Made by a program: the position numbers and the translations under genes
Notes under the pieces: generated by a model
The model's input: only the letters and a program-made list of their open reading frames with translations
The model's database searches: none
Told to the model about the DNA's origin: nothing
Assembly (NCBI RefSeq): GCF_011801125.1
Contig: NZ_CP046171.1
Span: 2,914,001-2,978,000, forward strand
Direction of reading: 5' to 3'
Origin: Nocardia brasiliensis
GTDB taxonomy: Bacteria > Actinomycetota > Actinomycetes > Mycobacteriales > Mycobacteriaceae
Length of the DNA: 64,000 bases
Shown here: piece after piece, positions 1 to 8,468 of the stretch
How the letters are laid out: each line of letters opens with the position of its first letter
Position numbering within the stretch: the first letter of the stretch is position 1

Positions 1-405
1 CGTTCCGCCACGCGCCATATCGGGGGCGCTCGGTCCGGCGCTGCCCGTTCTCGCGAGTCCCGTAGCGACACCGTCTATTCCAGCGCTACCCGTGCCCAGA
101 GGGCCTGGACCGCCGCTGCTCGGTCCGGCACTACCGGTGTGCAGCGGCCCTAGGGCCGGGGCGGGGCCCAGGCTCAATTCCCCACCGGCGGAGCCGCTCG
201 CATCGGCGGGGTCGGCCGACGTGCTCCCCGGGTAGAACCCGGATGACGCACTCCCCGTGATGATCTCGCTGATCGGTGCCCACGGGTCGGGGACCGGCTC
301 GGCGGCCGCCACCGGTTGTCCGGCGAGCAGGAGCACGGCGACCGGGACGGTGACGAGTCCCCTTGTGGCTCTGTGGGTTCTAGGTGTTTCGGATTCCGGC
401 GACAT
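1..405 (-). CDS. Secreted Gly/Ser/Pro-rich protein (3' end outside window)
   Basis: The frame is open for 135 codons from ATG 405-403 to the window edge, so the C-terminus is missing. Residues 1-16 are basic and polar, and residues 17-35 form a hydrophobic core ending in AAA|EP, a typical Sec signal peptide. The mature part is low-complexity and rich in Gly, Ser, Pro and Ala. A TGSAG unit recurs at about residues 90-94, 105-109 and 120-124, giving a spacing of roughly 15 residues. No catalytic motif is visible. It is probably a cell-wall-associated or exported structural protein. I do not recognise the family, and only a weak purine-rich stretch precedes the ATG. Confidence 0.6.
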   Translation of the reverse strand, partial: MSPESETPRTHRATRGLVTVPVAVLLLAGQPVAAAEPVPDPWAPISEIITGSASSGFYPGSTSADPADASGSAGGELSLGPAPALGPLHTGSAGPSSGGPGPLGTGSAGIDGVATGLARTGSAGPSAPDMARGGT

Positions 406-449
406 GGGCAGACATCCATCTTTCGTGACGATCCGGTGGACCGCGGCCG

Positions 450-1211
450 CTAGGTGATCTGCTGGAAGCGGGCCAGTGCCAGCTCGAAGGCGTCCTTGGA
501 CACCACGTTTCCGCCGGCGAAGGGCCGGTCGAGTCGATAGATCGCCAGTACTGCCGCGCCGACCACGATGCCGAGCAGCGCCGTCATCGCCACGCTGCGG
601 GCGCTGACCTCGACACCGGCAAGTACCGAGCTGAACAGCAGCAGAACGATGCCGAACCACAAAGCGCCGTAAAGGAATCCGGGCATGCCGAGCTGGGCGT
701 CCAGTGCCCGGTCGTGCCGCGCCTGTGCCACCGAGTCCAATGCCGCCAGCGCAGTGGTGCGTTGATCGCCGACCTCGGAGTCCTCCGACTGCACCGCGAG
801 CACGGTGTCGCGCAACGTGTCCAGGATGGCTTGGGTGTCCTGATCGAGGCGGCGGTCGCGGTCCATCACCGACCATTCGGTGGCCACCACCTGCTCGGTG
901 TAATCGCGCACGAGCCGCTGGATTTCGCTGTGCGCGGGCTCGGGCATGGCGTGCGCCGCCCAGTACACGTCGACCAGCGACTTGGATTCGGTGACGGTGT
1001 GGTTGTGCGCGTTGTCGTACTGCTGCCAGCAGATCACCACCACGAAGGCGGCGACCGCCATGAACAGGGTGCTGATCAGTTCGAGCGTCACCGACCCGGA
1101 GTCCCCGTTCTCCGGTTTGCGCCATACCAGCGCGCGTAGCCGTGCGCCGACGACGAACACGAGGACCGCGATCACTGCGACGGCGAGCGGCACGCCGATG
1201 TCTTCGATCAT
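450..1211 (-). CDS. DUF4239 (bestrophin-like) integral membrane protein
   Basis: This 253-residue protein has two N-terminal membrane segments (about residues 5-27 and 43-63), a polar helical region of some 115 residues, and two C-terminal membrane segments (about 182-202 and 209-227). That layout, with a conserved central YWAAH/MPEP-like stretch, is typical of the DUF4239 family common in actinobacteria. The biochemical role is unknown; a channel or transport function is sometimes proposed because of a distant likeness to bestrophins. It follows the prenyl synthase on the same strand after about 60 bases, so cotranscription is possible, but no functional link is evident. Confidence 0.75.
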   Translation of the reverse strand: MIEDIGVPLAVAVIAVLVFVVGARLRALVWRKPENGDSGSVTLELISTLFMAVAAFVVVICWQQYDNAHNHTVTESKSLVDVYWAAHAMPEPAHSEIQRLVRDYTEQVVATEWSVMDRDRRLDQDTQAILDTLRDTVLAVQSEDSEVGDQRTTALAALDSVAQARHDRALDAQLGMPGFLYGALWFGIVLLLFSSVLAGVEVSARSVAMTALLGIVVGAAVLAIYRLDRPFAGGNVVSKDAFELALARFQQIT

Positions 1212-1272
1212 TGCTCGGCTCCGATTGTCCTGGGCACCAACGGTGCACTGCCTTGTCTGGGTACGGCGCTGC

Positions 1273-2343
1273 CTATCCGGCGCGGGCGACGGCGTCGTCC
1301 GCGAGATGGCGCAAGGTCTGGATCACCGCGATCGGGATCGGCGCCTGTGCCAGCGCCTGCCGCGCCTGCTCGGACCTGGCCCGGATCATGCCTTCGACCC
1401 GCGACAACGCTGTGGCACTGAGGATTTCGCGGCATTCGACGGCCTGCCGCTCGTCGAGCTCGGGGTCGCCGAGCAGCGCGGCGAGCCGCTCGGCCTGAGT
1501 GGCGTCGGCATGGGTGAACGCCAGTGCGACGAGCGCGGTGTGTTTGCCCTCGCGCAGGTCATCGATATTGGATTTGCCGGTCTGTGCCGGATCGCCGTAG
1601 ACGCCGAGCAGATCGTCCCTGAGTTGAAACGCCTCACCGAGCGGCCGGGCGTAGGCGGCGAGCGCGGCGGGGATGCCGGGCGCGGGATCGGCGAGGAGCG
1701 CGCCGAGCACCAGCGGGCGTTCGCAGGTGTAGGAGGCGGTCTTGTAGCGCACGACGTCGAGCGCCCGGTCGAGATCGCACGACGGCCGCGCGGTGGTGAG
1801 CAGGTCGAGGTATTGCCCGTACATGACGTCGGCGCGCATGCCGTCGAGCACATCGAGCGCCGTGCGCAACTGCCGAGCCGACAGCGCCGCGGTGTGCAGC
1901 AGTTCCGCGGACCAGACCATGGCCAGATCGCCGAGCACGAGCGCGGCGTGCCTGCCGAACCGCTCCGGGTCGCGCCGCACGCGGTGTCGCTCGGCCAGCG
2001 CGCGGTGCACCGTGGGGTGATCGCGGCGGGTAGCGCTGTTGTCGATGATGTCGTCGTGGATCAGCACCGCCGCGTGGAACAGCTCGAGCGCAGCCGCGAC
2101 CTGGACCACGGGCTGCGGCACGGGCGTCGTGCCGTACGCGGCGTGCCAGCCGAGCACGCAGAGCAGCGGGCGAATCCGCTTGCCGCCCGCGAACAGGAAC
2201 GCGCGCAACGTCTCGGTGACCTCGGCGGGCAGCGCCGGATCGTCGCCCGCTTTGGCGCACAGGAAACGGTCGAGCACGCCGTCGACTCTGATCCGGGCCG
2301 CGGCCAGATCGACGGGTGCCTGCTCGACCCCGGTGGTCGTCAT
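1273..2343 (-). CDS. Polyprenyl diphosphate synthase, likely encapsulin cargo
   Basis: This 356-residue trans-isoprenyl diphosphate synthase condenses isopentenyl diphosphate onto an allylic diphosphate. GGKRIRP (53-59), the first Asp-rich motif DDIID (97-101), the second motif RDDLLGVYGD (242-251) and a downstream DDLREGKHT are intact, so it should be active. The residues just before the first Asp motif are small (AAVLI), which argues against strict short-chain limitation, but product length cannot be read with confidence. Start ATG 2343-2341 is chosen because GGAGGAAGGG lies just upstream. It follows the family 2B encapsulin gene after 236 bases. Polyprenyl synthases are a recognised partner class for family 2B shells. 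Only a short N-terminal tail precedes the catalytic fold, unlike the long disordered loading tails known in other cargos. Confidence 0.85.
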   Translation of the reverse strand: MTTTGVEQAPVDLAAARIRVDGVLDRFLCAKAGDDPALPAEVTETLRAFLFAGGKRIRPLLCVLGWHAAYGTTPVPQPVVQVAAALELFHAAVLIHDDIIDNSATRRDHPTVHRALAERHRVRRDPERFGRHAALVLGDLAMVWSAELLHTAALSARQLRTALDVLDGMRADVMYGQYLDLLTTARPSCDLDRALDVVRYKTASYTCERPLVLGALLADPAPGIPAALAAYARPLGEAFQLRDDLLGVYGDPAQTGKSNIDDLREGKHTALVALAFTHADATQAERLAALLGDPELDERQAVECREILSATALSRVEGMIRARSEQARQALAQAPIPIAVIQTLRHLADDAVARAG

Positions 2344-2363
2344 GAGATCCCTTCCTCCGGTGC

Positions 2364-2425
2364 GTGTTCGAGGTCGCACCCCAGCACCCGCCGCGTGGCG
2401 GGTGCTGGGGTGCGACCTCGAACGC
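2364..2425. repeat. Long near-perfect inverted repeat between shell gene and prenyl synthase
   Basis: Two 29-base arms (2364-2392 and 2397-2425) are complementary except for one position, and enclose a 4-base loop GCGT. The repeat lies about 20 bases upstream of the prenyl synthase start, inside the putative shell-cargo transcript. It has no T-run, so it is not a simple intrinsic terminator. It could be a transcript-processing or stabilising hairpin that adjusts the shell-to-enzyme ratio. Confidence 0.85.
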
Positions 2426-2579
2426 CGCCTCCGCTGCGCGGGCCGGGCGCTGGATTTCGACCTGCCGCAGCCTGGATACGAGATGACTTCGGGCTCGCGC
2501 GGACGCGACCCGAGCGATTGCCGGATGTGACAGCCGCGCCTGCGCCTGCTCGACCGGTGGTCGGGGCGACGCGGTGCGC

Positions 2580-3986
2580 TCAGTCGGCGCGCCGGGCGAC
2601 TAGGACGTTGTCGAGTATGCCGAGTGCGTCGGGTACGAGGACGGCTGCGGAGTAGTAGCAGCTGACGAGGTAGGAGATGATGGATTGGTCGTCGATGCCT
2701 TTGAATCGTATGTTGAGGCTTGGTTCGTATTCGTCGGGTATGCCGGTTTGGTGTAGTCCGATGACGCCTTGGTCTTTTTCGCCGGTGCGCATGGCGAGGA
2801 TGGAGGTGGTGGCGGTGTCGGTGACGGGGATTTTGCCGCAGGGGAAGATGGGTATGCCTCGCCAGGCGGGTACGCGGTGGCCGTCGATGTCGATGGGGTC
2901 GGGGTAGAGGCCGCGTTTGCTGCATTCGCGGCCGAAGGCGGCGATGGCTTTGGGGTGTGCGAGGAAGAGTTTGGTGCTGCGGCGCATGCTGAGTAGTTCG
3001 TCCATGTCGTCGGGGGTGGGTGGGCCGGATTCGGTGGTGATGCGTTGTTTGAGGTCGCAGTTGTGGAGTAGGCCGAAGTCGGGGTTGTTGACGAGGTCGT
3101 TTTCGCGGCGTTCGTAGAGGGCTTCGATGGTGAGTCGGAGTTGTTGTTCGATTTGGTTCATGGGGTCGTTGAACAGGTCGGCGACTCTGGTGTGTACGCG
3201 CAGCACGCTTTGCGCCAAACTCAACTCGTACTCGCGCGGGTTGGTCTCGTAATCGACGAACGTGCCGAGCAATTCGGGCTCGCCGCTGTGCCCCGAGGCG
3301 ATCTCGATCGCTGCCTCACCCTGCTTGTTCTGCGGTCGTGCCGACTCATCGGCGACCTGAGCGAGGTGGTCCCGCAATGCGGGCGCGTTGTCGAGCACTT
3401 CCTCCAGCGCGGGCCGGGACAACACGAGCATGGTGGTTTTCGTTTGCGTTTTCACCGTGACCGGCCAAATGGCGGAGGGATCCGTGAGACTCTGGTCTCC
3501 GAAGAAACTGCCGCCCGCCAGCATACCGAGGAGTGTGTTTTCGCCGTATTCACCCGAGCCGAGCTTGTTCAATTTCCCGTGCACGATCAGCATGACCTGA
3601 TTCATCGGATTGCCGAATTCGGCCACCACGCTGCCGGGTTCGAATTCCCGCTGTTCGCATCGGCGGGCCAGTGCGCGCAGCACTTCCTCGTCGTCGAAGT
3701 CGTGCAACGCGGGCAGTTCGCGCAGTTCCAAGGGGATCACCTTCGCGACCGAGCCCTCGACGACGAACTCGACCTCGCCGTTACCCACGGTGTGCGTGAG
3801 CCGCCGGTTCACCCGGTACACACCGCCGTCGACCTGCGTCCATGGCAGCATGCGGGTCAGCCAGCGCGAGCTGATGCCCTGCATCTGCGGCTCGGACTTG
3901 GTGGTGGTCGACAACTGGTGCGCGGCGGCGGTACTGAGGCTTCTGCGCACCGTTGTCTCGGTGTGTGCGGACATTTCCATGGTCAT
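2580..3986 (-). CDS. Family 2B encapsulin shell protein with cNMP-binding-like insert
   Basis: This 468-residue HK97-fold shell protein of the family 2 (SrpI-like) encapsulins should self-assemble into a protein nanocompartment. An N-terminal arm (1-95) is followed by a cyclic-nucleotide-binding-like beta-roll (about 95-210, with [18 protein letters not shown]), a linker, and the C-terminal shell domain (about 232-468, with [26 protein letters not shown] and the closing [20 protein letters not shown] region). The insert defines subfamily 2B. The usual phosphate-binding Arg of real cAMP sites is absent. Start ATG 3986 follows GAGGTGAGG. Codons from about residue 275 onward (below about 3165) end in A or C almost exclusively (all ten Glu are GAA), unlike the GAG/CTG-rich 5' part, so the gene looks recombinant. 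The partner is the downstream prenyl synthase. Confidence 0.9.
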   Translation of the reverse strand: MTMEMSAHTETTVRRSLSTAAAHQLSTTTKSEPQMQGISSRWLTRMLPWTQVDGGVYRVNRRLTHTVGNGEVEFVVEGSVAKVIPLELRELPALHDFDDEEVLRALARRCEQREFEPGSVVAEFGNPMNQVMLIVHGKLNKLGSGEYGENTLLGMLAGGSFFGDQSLTDPSAIWPVTVKTQTKTTMLVLSRPALEEVLDNAPALRDHLAQVADESARPQNKQGEAAIEIASGHSGEPELLGTFVDYETNPREYELSLAQSVLRVHTRVADLFNDPMNQIEQQLRLTIEALYERRENDLVNNPDFGLLHNCDLKQRITTESGPPTPDDMDELLSMRRSTKLFLAHPKAIAAFGRECSKRGLYPDPIDIDGHRVPAWRGIPIFPCGKIPVTDTATTSILAMRTGEKDQGVIGLHQTGIPDEYEPSLNIRFKGIDDQSIISYLVSCYYSAAVLVPDALGILDNVLVARRAD

Positions 3987-4604
3987 GGCTGATCCTCACC
4001 TCGAAAATTGTCCGGGACATTCGATGGTGGAGCGTTCGAGTCCACGGATTATGCACAACGGACCGGCGGCCGGCCTATGCGCCGGTCACGTGAACTAGGT
4101 TTGCACGCTGGTGAATCTGGTTACCCTGCAGTGTATTTCGAACAGCTCAGATCGTATGCCGGATAACTGACCGTGCGCAGCAGAATTACCGATATTTACC
4201 TTTGAATTCGGATGGTAACGACACGAATTCGATTGGACAACAGGGGATAACGGCATACTGCCCAGTATGTAAAAGCGAAGGTCGTCGCGCTGACTCGGGC
4301 GGTGCGCGGCACAGCATGCGATCGGTCAGCTTCGCGGTGAACTCCGCGCGGACCGTGTGTCGCGTAGGGAGCGGTCGTGTACGCCTCGCCGGTGTTGCGC
4401 ATCTTCGAGGCCGTGGTCCAGCCGCGGCGGCGGGCGCGATCCTGCTGGTGCCCGTCGTCGGGGAATTCGGGCGGTGACGGCCAGGGGGCTGGTCGACCGG
4501 TTTCTGGTGAGCGTTGCCCGTTGCCCGTTGCTTGTGGGGCGTGCGCCTGCCCGTCGGGCACGGCACGCATCGTCGGGTGCCTCTTGTCGGTGAGGCAGAC
4601 GGCT
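3987..4604. other. Intergenic region upstream of the shell gene
   Basis: No convincing gene is seen over about 600 bases, although several frames are open by chance. The part from about 4090 to 4320 is clearly less GC-rich than the flanks and probably carries the shell-gene promoter. It contains a palindrome CATACT-GCCC-AGTATG at 4254-4269 that could be an operator. Near 4510-4530 GTTGCCC is repeated in tandem two and a half times. A plus-strand frame of 53 codons starting near 4317 has no family resemblance and was not called. Confidence 0.5.
4254..4269. promoter_or_regulatory. Palindrome CATACT-N4-AGTATG upstream of the encapsulin gene
   Basis: Perfect 6-base arms flank a 4-base GCCC spacer in the AT-richer stretch about 270 bases upstream of the shell-gene start. 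The binding protein is unknown, so it is offered only as a candidate operator. Confidence 0.35.
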
Positions 4605-4647
4605 CGATACCCGGAACCGGTTGTCCAGCAACCGGTTCCGGGTATCG
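4605..4647 (-). terminator. Hairpin terminator of the aminotransferase operon
   Basis: Perfect 19-base arms (4605-4623 and 4629-4647) enclose the loop TCCAG. The hairpin begins five bases after the aminotransferase stop codon (4654-4652). There is no clear T-tract, which is usual for high-GC actinobacterial terminators. Confidence 0.85.
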
Positions 4648-4651
4648 TAGG

Positions 4652-5941
4652 TCAGGGACGGAGTTCGGCCGCGACCGCCGCGAGCGTCTTGTCCAGGCGC
4701 TCTACCAGTTCCTCGATGATCCCAGGTGTGCTGTTAAGCGGCGGTGCGACGAGCACCGAGTCGGTTGTCTCGCCGATGCCCGCCGAGCACAGCACCAGCC
4801 CGTTCTCCTTGGCGGCGGCCACGATTCGCTTGTTGGTGTCCGCCGATTGGCCCGGTCGCACATGGAGCGCGCGCATCAGGCCGATGCCCGATTGATCGGA
4901 GAGCAACTCCGGATAGTGCCCGCACAGCGCGGCCAGCTCGGCGCCGAGCAGCGCACCGGTCTCGGCGGCGTTGTCCAGCAGCGACTCGTCTTCGAGCACG
5001 CTGAGTACGGCGTTGGCCGCTGCGCAGGCGAGCGGGTTCGCGGACATGGTGTGGCCCAGCGCGATCGGGCCGAGCGGCTCGGCGATCGCGGTGGTCACCG
5101 TGCTGGAGACCATGGTCACCGCCAGGCTGGTGTAGCCCCCGGTGACGCCCTTGCCCGAGGTGAGGATGTCGGGTGCGATGGCGGCGTGGTCGCACGCCCA
5201 CCACTTTCCGGTGCGCCCGAAGCCGGACATGACCTCGTCGGCGATCAACACGATGCCGTTGTTCTGCGTCTCGCGGCGCAGCCAGTGCATCGTCTCCACG
5301 TCGATCGGGGCGGCGCCGGAGGAGGCGCCGCCGAGCGGCTCGATGACGATGGCCGCGACCTTGGACGGCCCGACACTCAGGATGGCCTGAGCCCACTCCT
5401 CGTGCGTCGCCCGCCGCCGTCCCGGCTTGGGCCGCACCAGAATTCGGTTCGTGCCCGGTGTGCCGAGCAACGCCTCGACCGACGCGTCGCGCTTGTTCGG
5501 GCTGCCGGTGATCGACAGCGCGGCCGCGGTCATCCCGTGATAGCTGGGCTCCTCGGACAGGATGACGGTGCGCTGGGTTTCCCCGCGCCGATGCTGGCAG
5601 GCGAAGGCCAGTCGCAGCGCGCACTCGTTGGCCTCGGACCCGGAGTTGCTGTACTCGATGGCCGCGGTGCCCGCGGGCGCGATGGCGAGCAGCCGCTCGG
5701 TGAGCTGGCGGGCAGGCTCGTTGCGGAACTGCGTGCGGTGCACGAAAGTCAGCTGCTGGAGCTGGTTTTCGACGGCGCGCAGCACGGTCGGGTGGGCATG
5801 GCCGACATTGACGTTGAGCACCCCGGAGGAACCGTCGAGATAGTCTTTTCCGTCGGCGTCGTAGATGTAGGGACCGAGGGCCCATGCGGCGACAGGGAGG
5901 GCGGCCCGGTTGGGGGCCACGGCGGCGGAGGCGGGAATCAT
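4652..5941 (-). CDS. Class III (omega-type) PLP aminotransferase
   Basis: This 429-residue fold-type I aminotransferase of class III normally moves amino groups between omega-amino donors (GABA-, glutamate semialdehyde- or diamine-like) and keto acceptors. The SNSGSEANE phosphate-binding region (99-106), IADEVMSGFGRTG (233-245, Asp235 contacts the PLP nitrogen) and SGKGVTGGY with PLP Lys264 are all intact. Its ATG (5941-5939) overlaps the stop of the preceding MFS gene as ATGA, so the two are translationally coupled. It is the last gene of the ThDP enzyme / ALAS / MFS / aminotransferase operon. The substrate cannot be read from the sequence; an aldehyde or ketone made by the upstream enzymes is the obvious guess. 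Confidence 0.85.
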   Translation of the reverse strand: MIPASAAVAPNRAALPVAAWALGPYIYDADGKDYLDGSSGVLNVNVGHAHPTVLRAVENQLQQLTFVHRTQFRNEPARQLTERLLAIAPAGTAAIEYSNSGSEANECALRLAFACQHRRGETQRTVILSEEPSYHGMTAAALSITGSPNKRDASVEALLGTPGTNRILVRPKPGRRRATHEEWAQAILSVGPSKVAAIVIEPLGGASSGAAPIDVETMHWLRRETQNNGIVLIADEVMSGFGRTGKWWACDHAAIAPDILTSGKGVTGGYTSLAVTMVSSTVTTAIAEPLGPIALGHTMSANPLACAAANAVLSVLEDESLLDNAAETGALLGAELAALCGHYPELLSDQSGIGLMRALHVRPGQSADTNKRIVAAAKENGLVLCSAGIGETTDSVLVAPPLNSTPGIIEELVERLDKTLAAVAAELRP

Positions 5942-7173
5942 GCTGGCTGACGGTCCTTTCGAAGGAGTGCGAGCAGAGCGGCCGACACCACGGCCGCGAC
6001 GATGCCGAGCACGGCGGTACCGCAGGCGAACAGCGTGCCGCCGACGGTGAGTGCGCCGAGCAGCGTGGTGCCGACGGCGATGCCCGCGTTCATCATCGAG
6101 TTGTTCCAGGCGACGACGGAGGCGCGCTGGGTCGGGTCGGCGGAGGACAGATAGGCCTGCTGACTGGAGTAGAAGGCACCGCCGAAAACGCACCAGAGGG
6201 TCAAAGCGACCAGGGCGACGATGATCTGGTGACTGGTGAGCGCGACCAGTGCGCAGGGGACGAACGCCACCGCGGCGAGCACCGAGACCCAGACGCCACT
6301 GCCGCCGAACCGGTGCAGTCGGTCGAGAATCGTTCCGGCGCTGAGTGATCCGACGAGCGACCCGGCGCCGACGAGCAGGCCGACGAATCCCAGCTGGGTG
6401 AGGCTGAAGCCGAACCGCTGCGCATAGAGCACGCCGACGAAGGTGTAGGCGCCGAGGCGCGCGGCCTGCAGGAACAGAGTGGCGATGAGCCCCAGGCCAA
6501 TTCGGGGCTGCTGCCACGGCGCGAGCAGGGCGCGCAGGCCGCGCGACTGCCCGCGGACGGGCAACTGATCCAGCCGCGCGTAGAGCACGGCCGAGGTCAC
6601 CAGCATCAACAGGCCGACGGCCAGGAACGGCCACCGCCAGGTGGTGAGCGCGGCCAGGGCCGCGCCGAGCGGGACGCCGAGGACCTGACCGAGCGAATAG
6701 ACGCTCGCGCCGAGCGCGATCGCCCGGCCGCGCTGGTGCTGCGGCGTCCGTTCGGCGAGGTAGGCCCAGATCGCGGGTGCGGCGATCGCGGCGCCGAGGC
6801 CGGTGATCCCGCGCCCGGCGACCAGCATGGTCAGCGAACCCGCCACGGCGCAGGCCAGATTGCCGAGCATGAACACCAGCGAGCCGAGCAGGATCGACCA
6901 GCGCCGCGGGTAGCGATCGGCGAGGATGCCGAATGGCGGCCCGGCGACGGCGTAGACGAGCACATAGGCGGTGACGATGGTGGCCGAGGCGGCCACCGAG
7001 GCGTGCAGCGACTCGGCGATCTCCGGCAGCATCGGCGCCACCAGATACATCTCCGCGCCCATCAGGAAGAACGCCGCATAGAGCAGGACGTGCTGAGCCC
7101 ACGGCGTTGGGGGCTCAGCGTCCGCCACCGGATGCGGGTTCCGGGGTCGAGTGGGCCGCGTCTCGACGGTCAT
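5938..7173 (-). CDS. MFS transporter, probable product exporter
   Basis: This 411-residue major facilitator protein has twelve predicted membrane segments in two halves. Loop 2-3 carries the motif A variant GILADRYPRR, and the segment near residues 115-125 resembles motif C of drug:H+ antiporters (DHA1 group). It overlaps the upstream ALAS gene (ATGA, 7173-7170) and the downstream aminotransferase gene (ATGA, 5941-5938). Export of the pathway product, or self-resistance to it, is the simplest role given this coupling. The substrate is unknown. Confidence 0.85.
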   Translation of the reverse strand: MTVETRPTRPRNPHPVADAEPPTPWAQHVLLYAAFFLMGAEMYLVAPMLPEIAESLHASVAASATIVTAYVLVYAVAGPPFGILADRYPRRWSILLGSLVFMLGNLACAVAGSLTMLVAGRGITGLGAAIAAPAIWAYLAERTPQHQRGRAIALGASVYSLGQVLGVPLGAALAALTTWRWPFLAVGLLMLVTSAVLYARLDQLPVRGQSRGLRALLAPWQQPRIGLGLIATLFLQAARLGAYTFVGVLYAQRFGFSLTQLGFVGLLVGAGSLVGSLSAGTILDRLHRFGGSGVWVSVLAAVAFVPCALVALTSHQIIVALVALTLWCVFGGAFYSSQQAYLSSADPTQRASVVAWNNSMMNAGIAVGTTLLGALTVGGTLFACGTAVLGIVAAVVSAALLALLRKDRQPA

Positions 7174-8432
7174 ACCGAGACCTTCTCCAGCGTGTCGAGC
7201 GCGGCGACGGGGCGAGCGGGCCTGCGGGGCAGGTTCAGCCGCGACCAGACGGAATCGATGATCTCGGCGAACTTGTGCACCGCGGCGGGGCTGTGCACCG
7301 GTGAGGGGTTGATCCGCAGGCGTTCGGTGCCCCGGGCGACCGACGGGAAGTTGATCGGCTGGGCGTACTGGTGGTGTTCTTCGAGCAGGATGTCGGCCAG
7401 TTGTTTGCATTTGTGCGGATCGCCTACGAGAACGGGAACAATGTGACTTTCGGTGGACACCAGGGGAATCTGGGCGTCCATGAGCAGGCCCTGTAGCAGT
7501 TGGGCGCGGTGGTACAGCAGGATTCGCTCGTTGTCGGACTCGCGCAGGTGCCGCACGCTGGCCAGCGCGGCGGCCGCGAGGGCGGGCGGCATGGCGAGGG
7601 TGAAGATGAACGCGGGCGCGAAGCTGCGCACCGCGTCGAGGATCGCGGCCGGACCGGTCAGATAGCCGCCGAGGGTGCCGTAGCCTTTGGCGAAAGTGCC
7701 CATCAACAGGTCGACCTGGTCCGCGCAGCCCAGCTGCGCCGCCATGCCCGAGCCCTCCGGACCGTACATGCCGACCGAGTGCGCCTCGTCGACGTACACC
7801 AGTGCGCCGTATTTCTTTGCCACGGCGCATAATTCGGGCATCGGTGCGATATCGCCGTCCATCGAGTAGATGGACTCGAAGGCGACCACCTTGGGGCGGT
7901 CCGGGTCGGCGGCCGCGAGCAATTCCTCGAGGTGGGCGGGATCGTTGTGCCGGAAGATCTGTCGCTCGGCGCGCGAGGCGCGCATGCCGAGGATCATCGA
8001 CGCGTGGTTCTGCTCGTCGGAGAAGAAGATCACCCCCGGCAGATGCTTGCCGAGCACGCCGAGCACGGCGTCGTTGACGGCGTACCCGGTGATGAACGTC
8101 AGGCCCGCTTCCTTGCGATGCAGTTGTGCCACTTCACGTTCCAGCAGGATGTGGGTGTGGTTGTTGCCGGAGATGTTGCGCGACCCGCCCGCCGCGACGC
8201 CGGAGCGATTGATCGAGCGGTGCATGGCCTCGACGACCTTGGGGAACTGTCCCATGCCGAGGTGGTCGTTGCTACACCACACCGTGATCTCGCGCAGGCC
8301 GTCGCGATGATGGTGCACCGCTTGGGGGAAGCGTCCGGCCAGGCGTTCGATTTCCACAAAGGTCCGGTATTGACCCGAGGACCGGATGTCGTCGATCTTT
8401 CTCTCGAAATGGGCTGTGTAGTCGAAAGCCAT
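7170..8432 (-). CDS. 5-Aminolevulinate synthase-like alpha-oxoamine synthase
   Basis: This 420-residue PLP enzyme of the alpha-oxoamine synthase family condenses glycine with succinyl-CoA to give 5-aminolevulinate and CO2. The sequence follows ALAS rather than BioF or KBL: CSNDHLGMGQ (53-62), GGSRNISGNN, YVDEAHSVGMYG with Asp215 and His218, GTFAKGYGTLGGY with PLP Lys249, and the SFAPAFIFT stretch. Most actinomycetes make ALA for haem by the glutamyl-tRNA route, so an ALAS inside a secondary operon is usually dedicated to a special metabolite. The usual partners for the C5N unit (an acyl-CoA ligase and an amide synthetase) are absent here. It is coupled to the MFS gene by a 4-base overlap and follows the ThDP gene after 36 bases. 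Confidence 0.85.
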   Translation of the reverse strand: MAFDYTAHFERKIDDIRSSGQYRTFVEIERLAGRFPQAVHHHRDGLREITVWCSNDHLGMGQFPKVVEAMHRSINRSGVAAGGSRNISGNNHTHILLEREVAQLHRKEAGLTFITGYAVNDAVLGVLGKHLPGVIFFSDEQNHASMILGMRASRAERQIFRHNDPAHLEELLAAADPDRPKVVAFESIYSMDGDIAPMPELCAVAKKYGALVYVDEAHSVGMYGPEGSGMAAQLGCADQVDLLMGTFAKGYGTLGGYLTGPAAILDAVRSFAPAFIFTLAMPPALAAAALASVRHLRESDNERILLYHRAQLLQGLLMDAQIPLVSTESHIVPVLVGDPHKCKQLADILLEEHHQYAQPINFPSVARGTERLRINPSPVHSPAAVHKFAEIIDSVWSRLNLPRRPARPVAALDTLEKVSV

Positions 8433-8468
8433 GAGAATCTCCGTCGTCTCGAAGGTGCTGCGTTCGGT

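Noticed and set aside
946..2655. Long plus-strand open frame opposite the prenyl synthase and DUF4239 genes
   Set aside because: Its translation is low-complexity Arg/Gly/Pro-rich and is the mirror of two well-supported minus-strand genes; high GC leaves the opposite frame open by chance.
4186..4570. Overlapping open frames in the gap before the encapsulin gene
   Set aside because: Several frames on both strands are open at once, none has a ribosome site with a plausible protein, and the region contains promoter-like AT-rich DNA.
7170..8432. ALAS gene as the housekeeping haem gene
   Set aside because: No haem synthesis gene is nearby, the operon contains an exporter and a ThDP enzyme, and most actinomycetes use the glutamyl-tRNA route.
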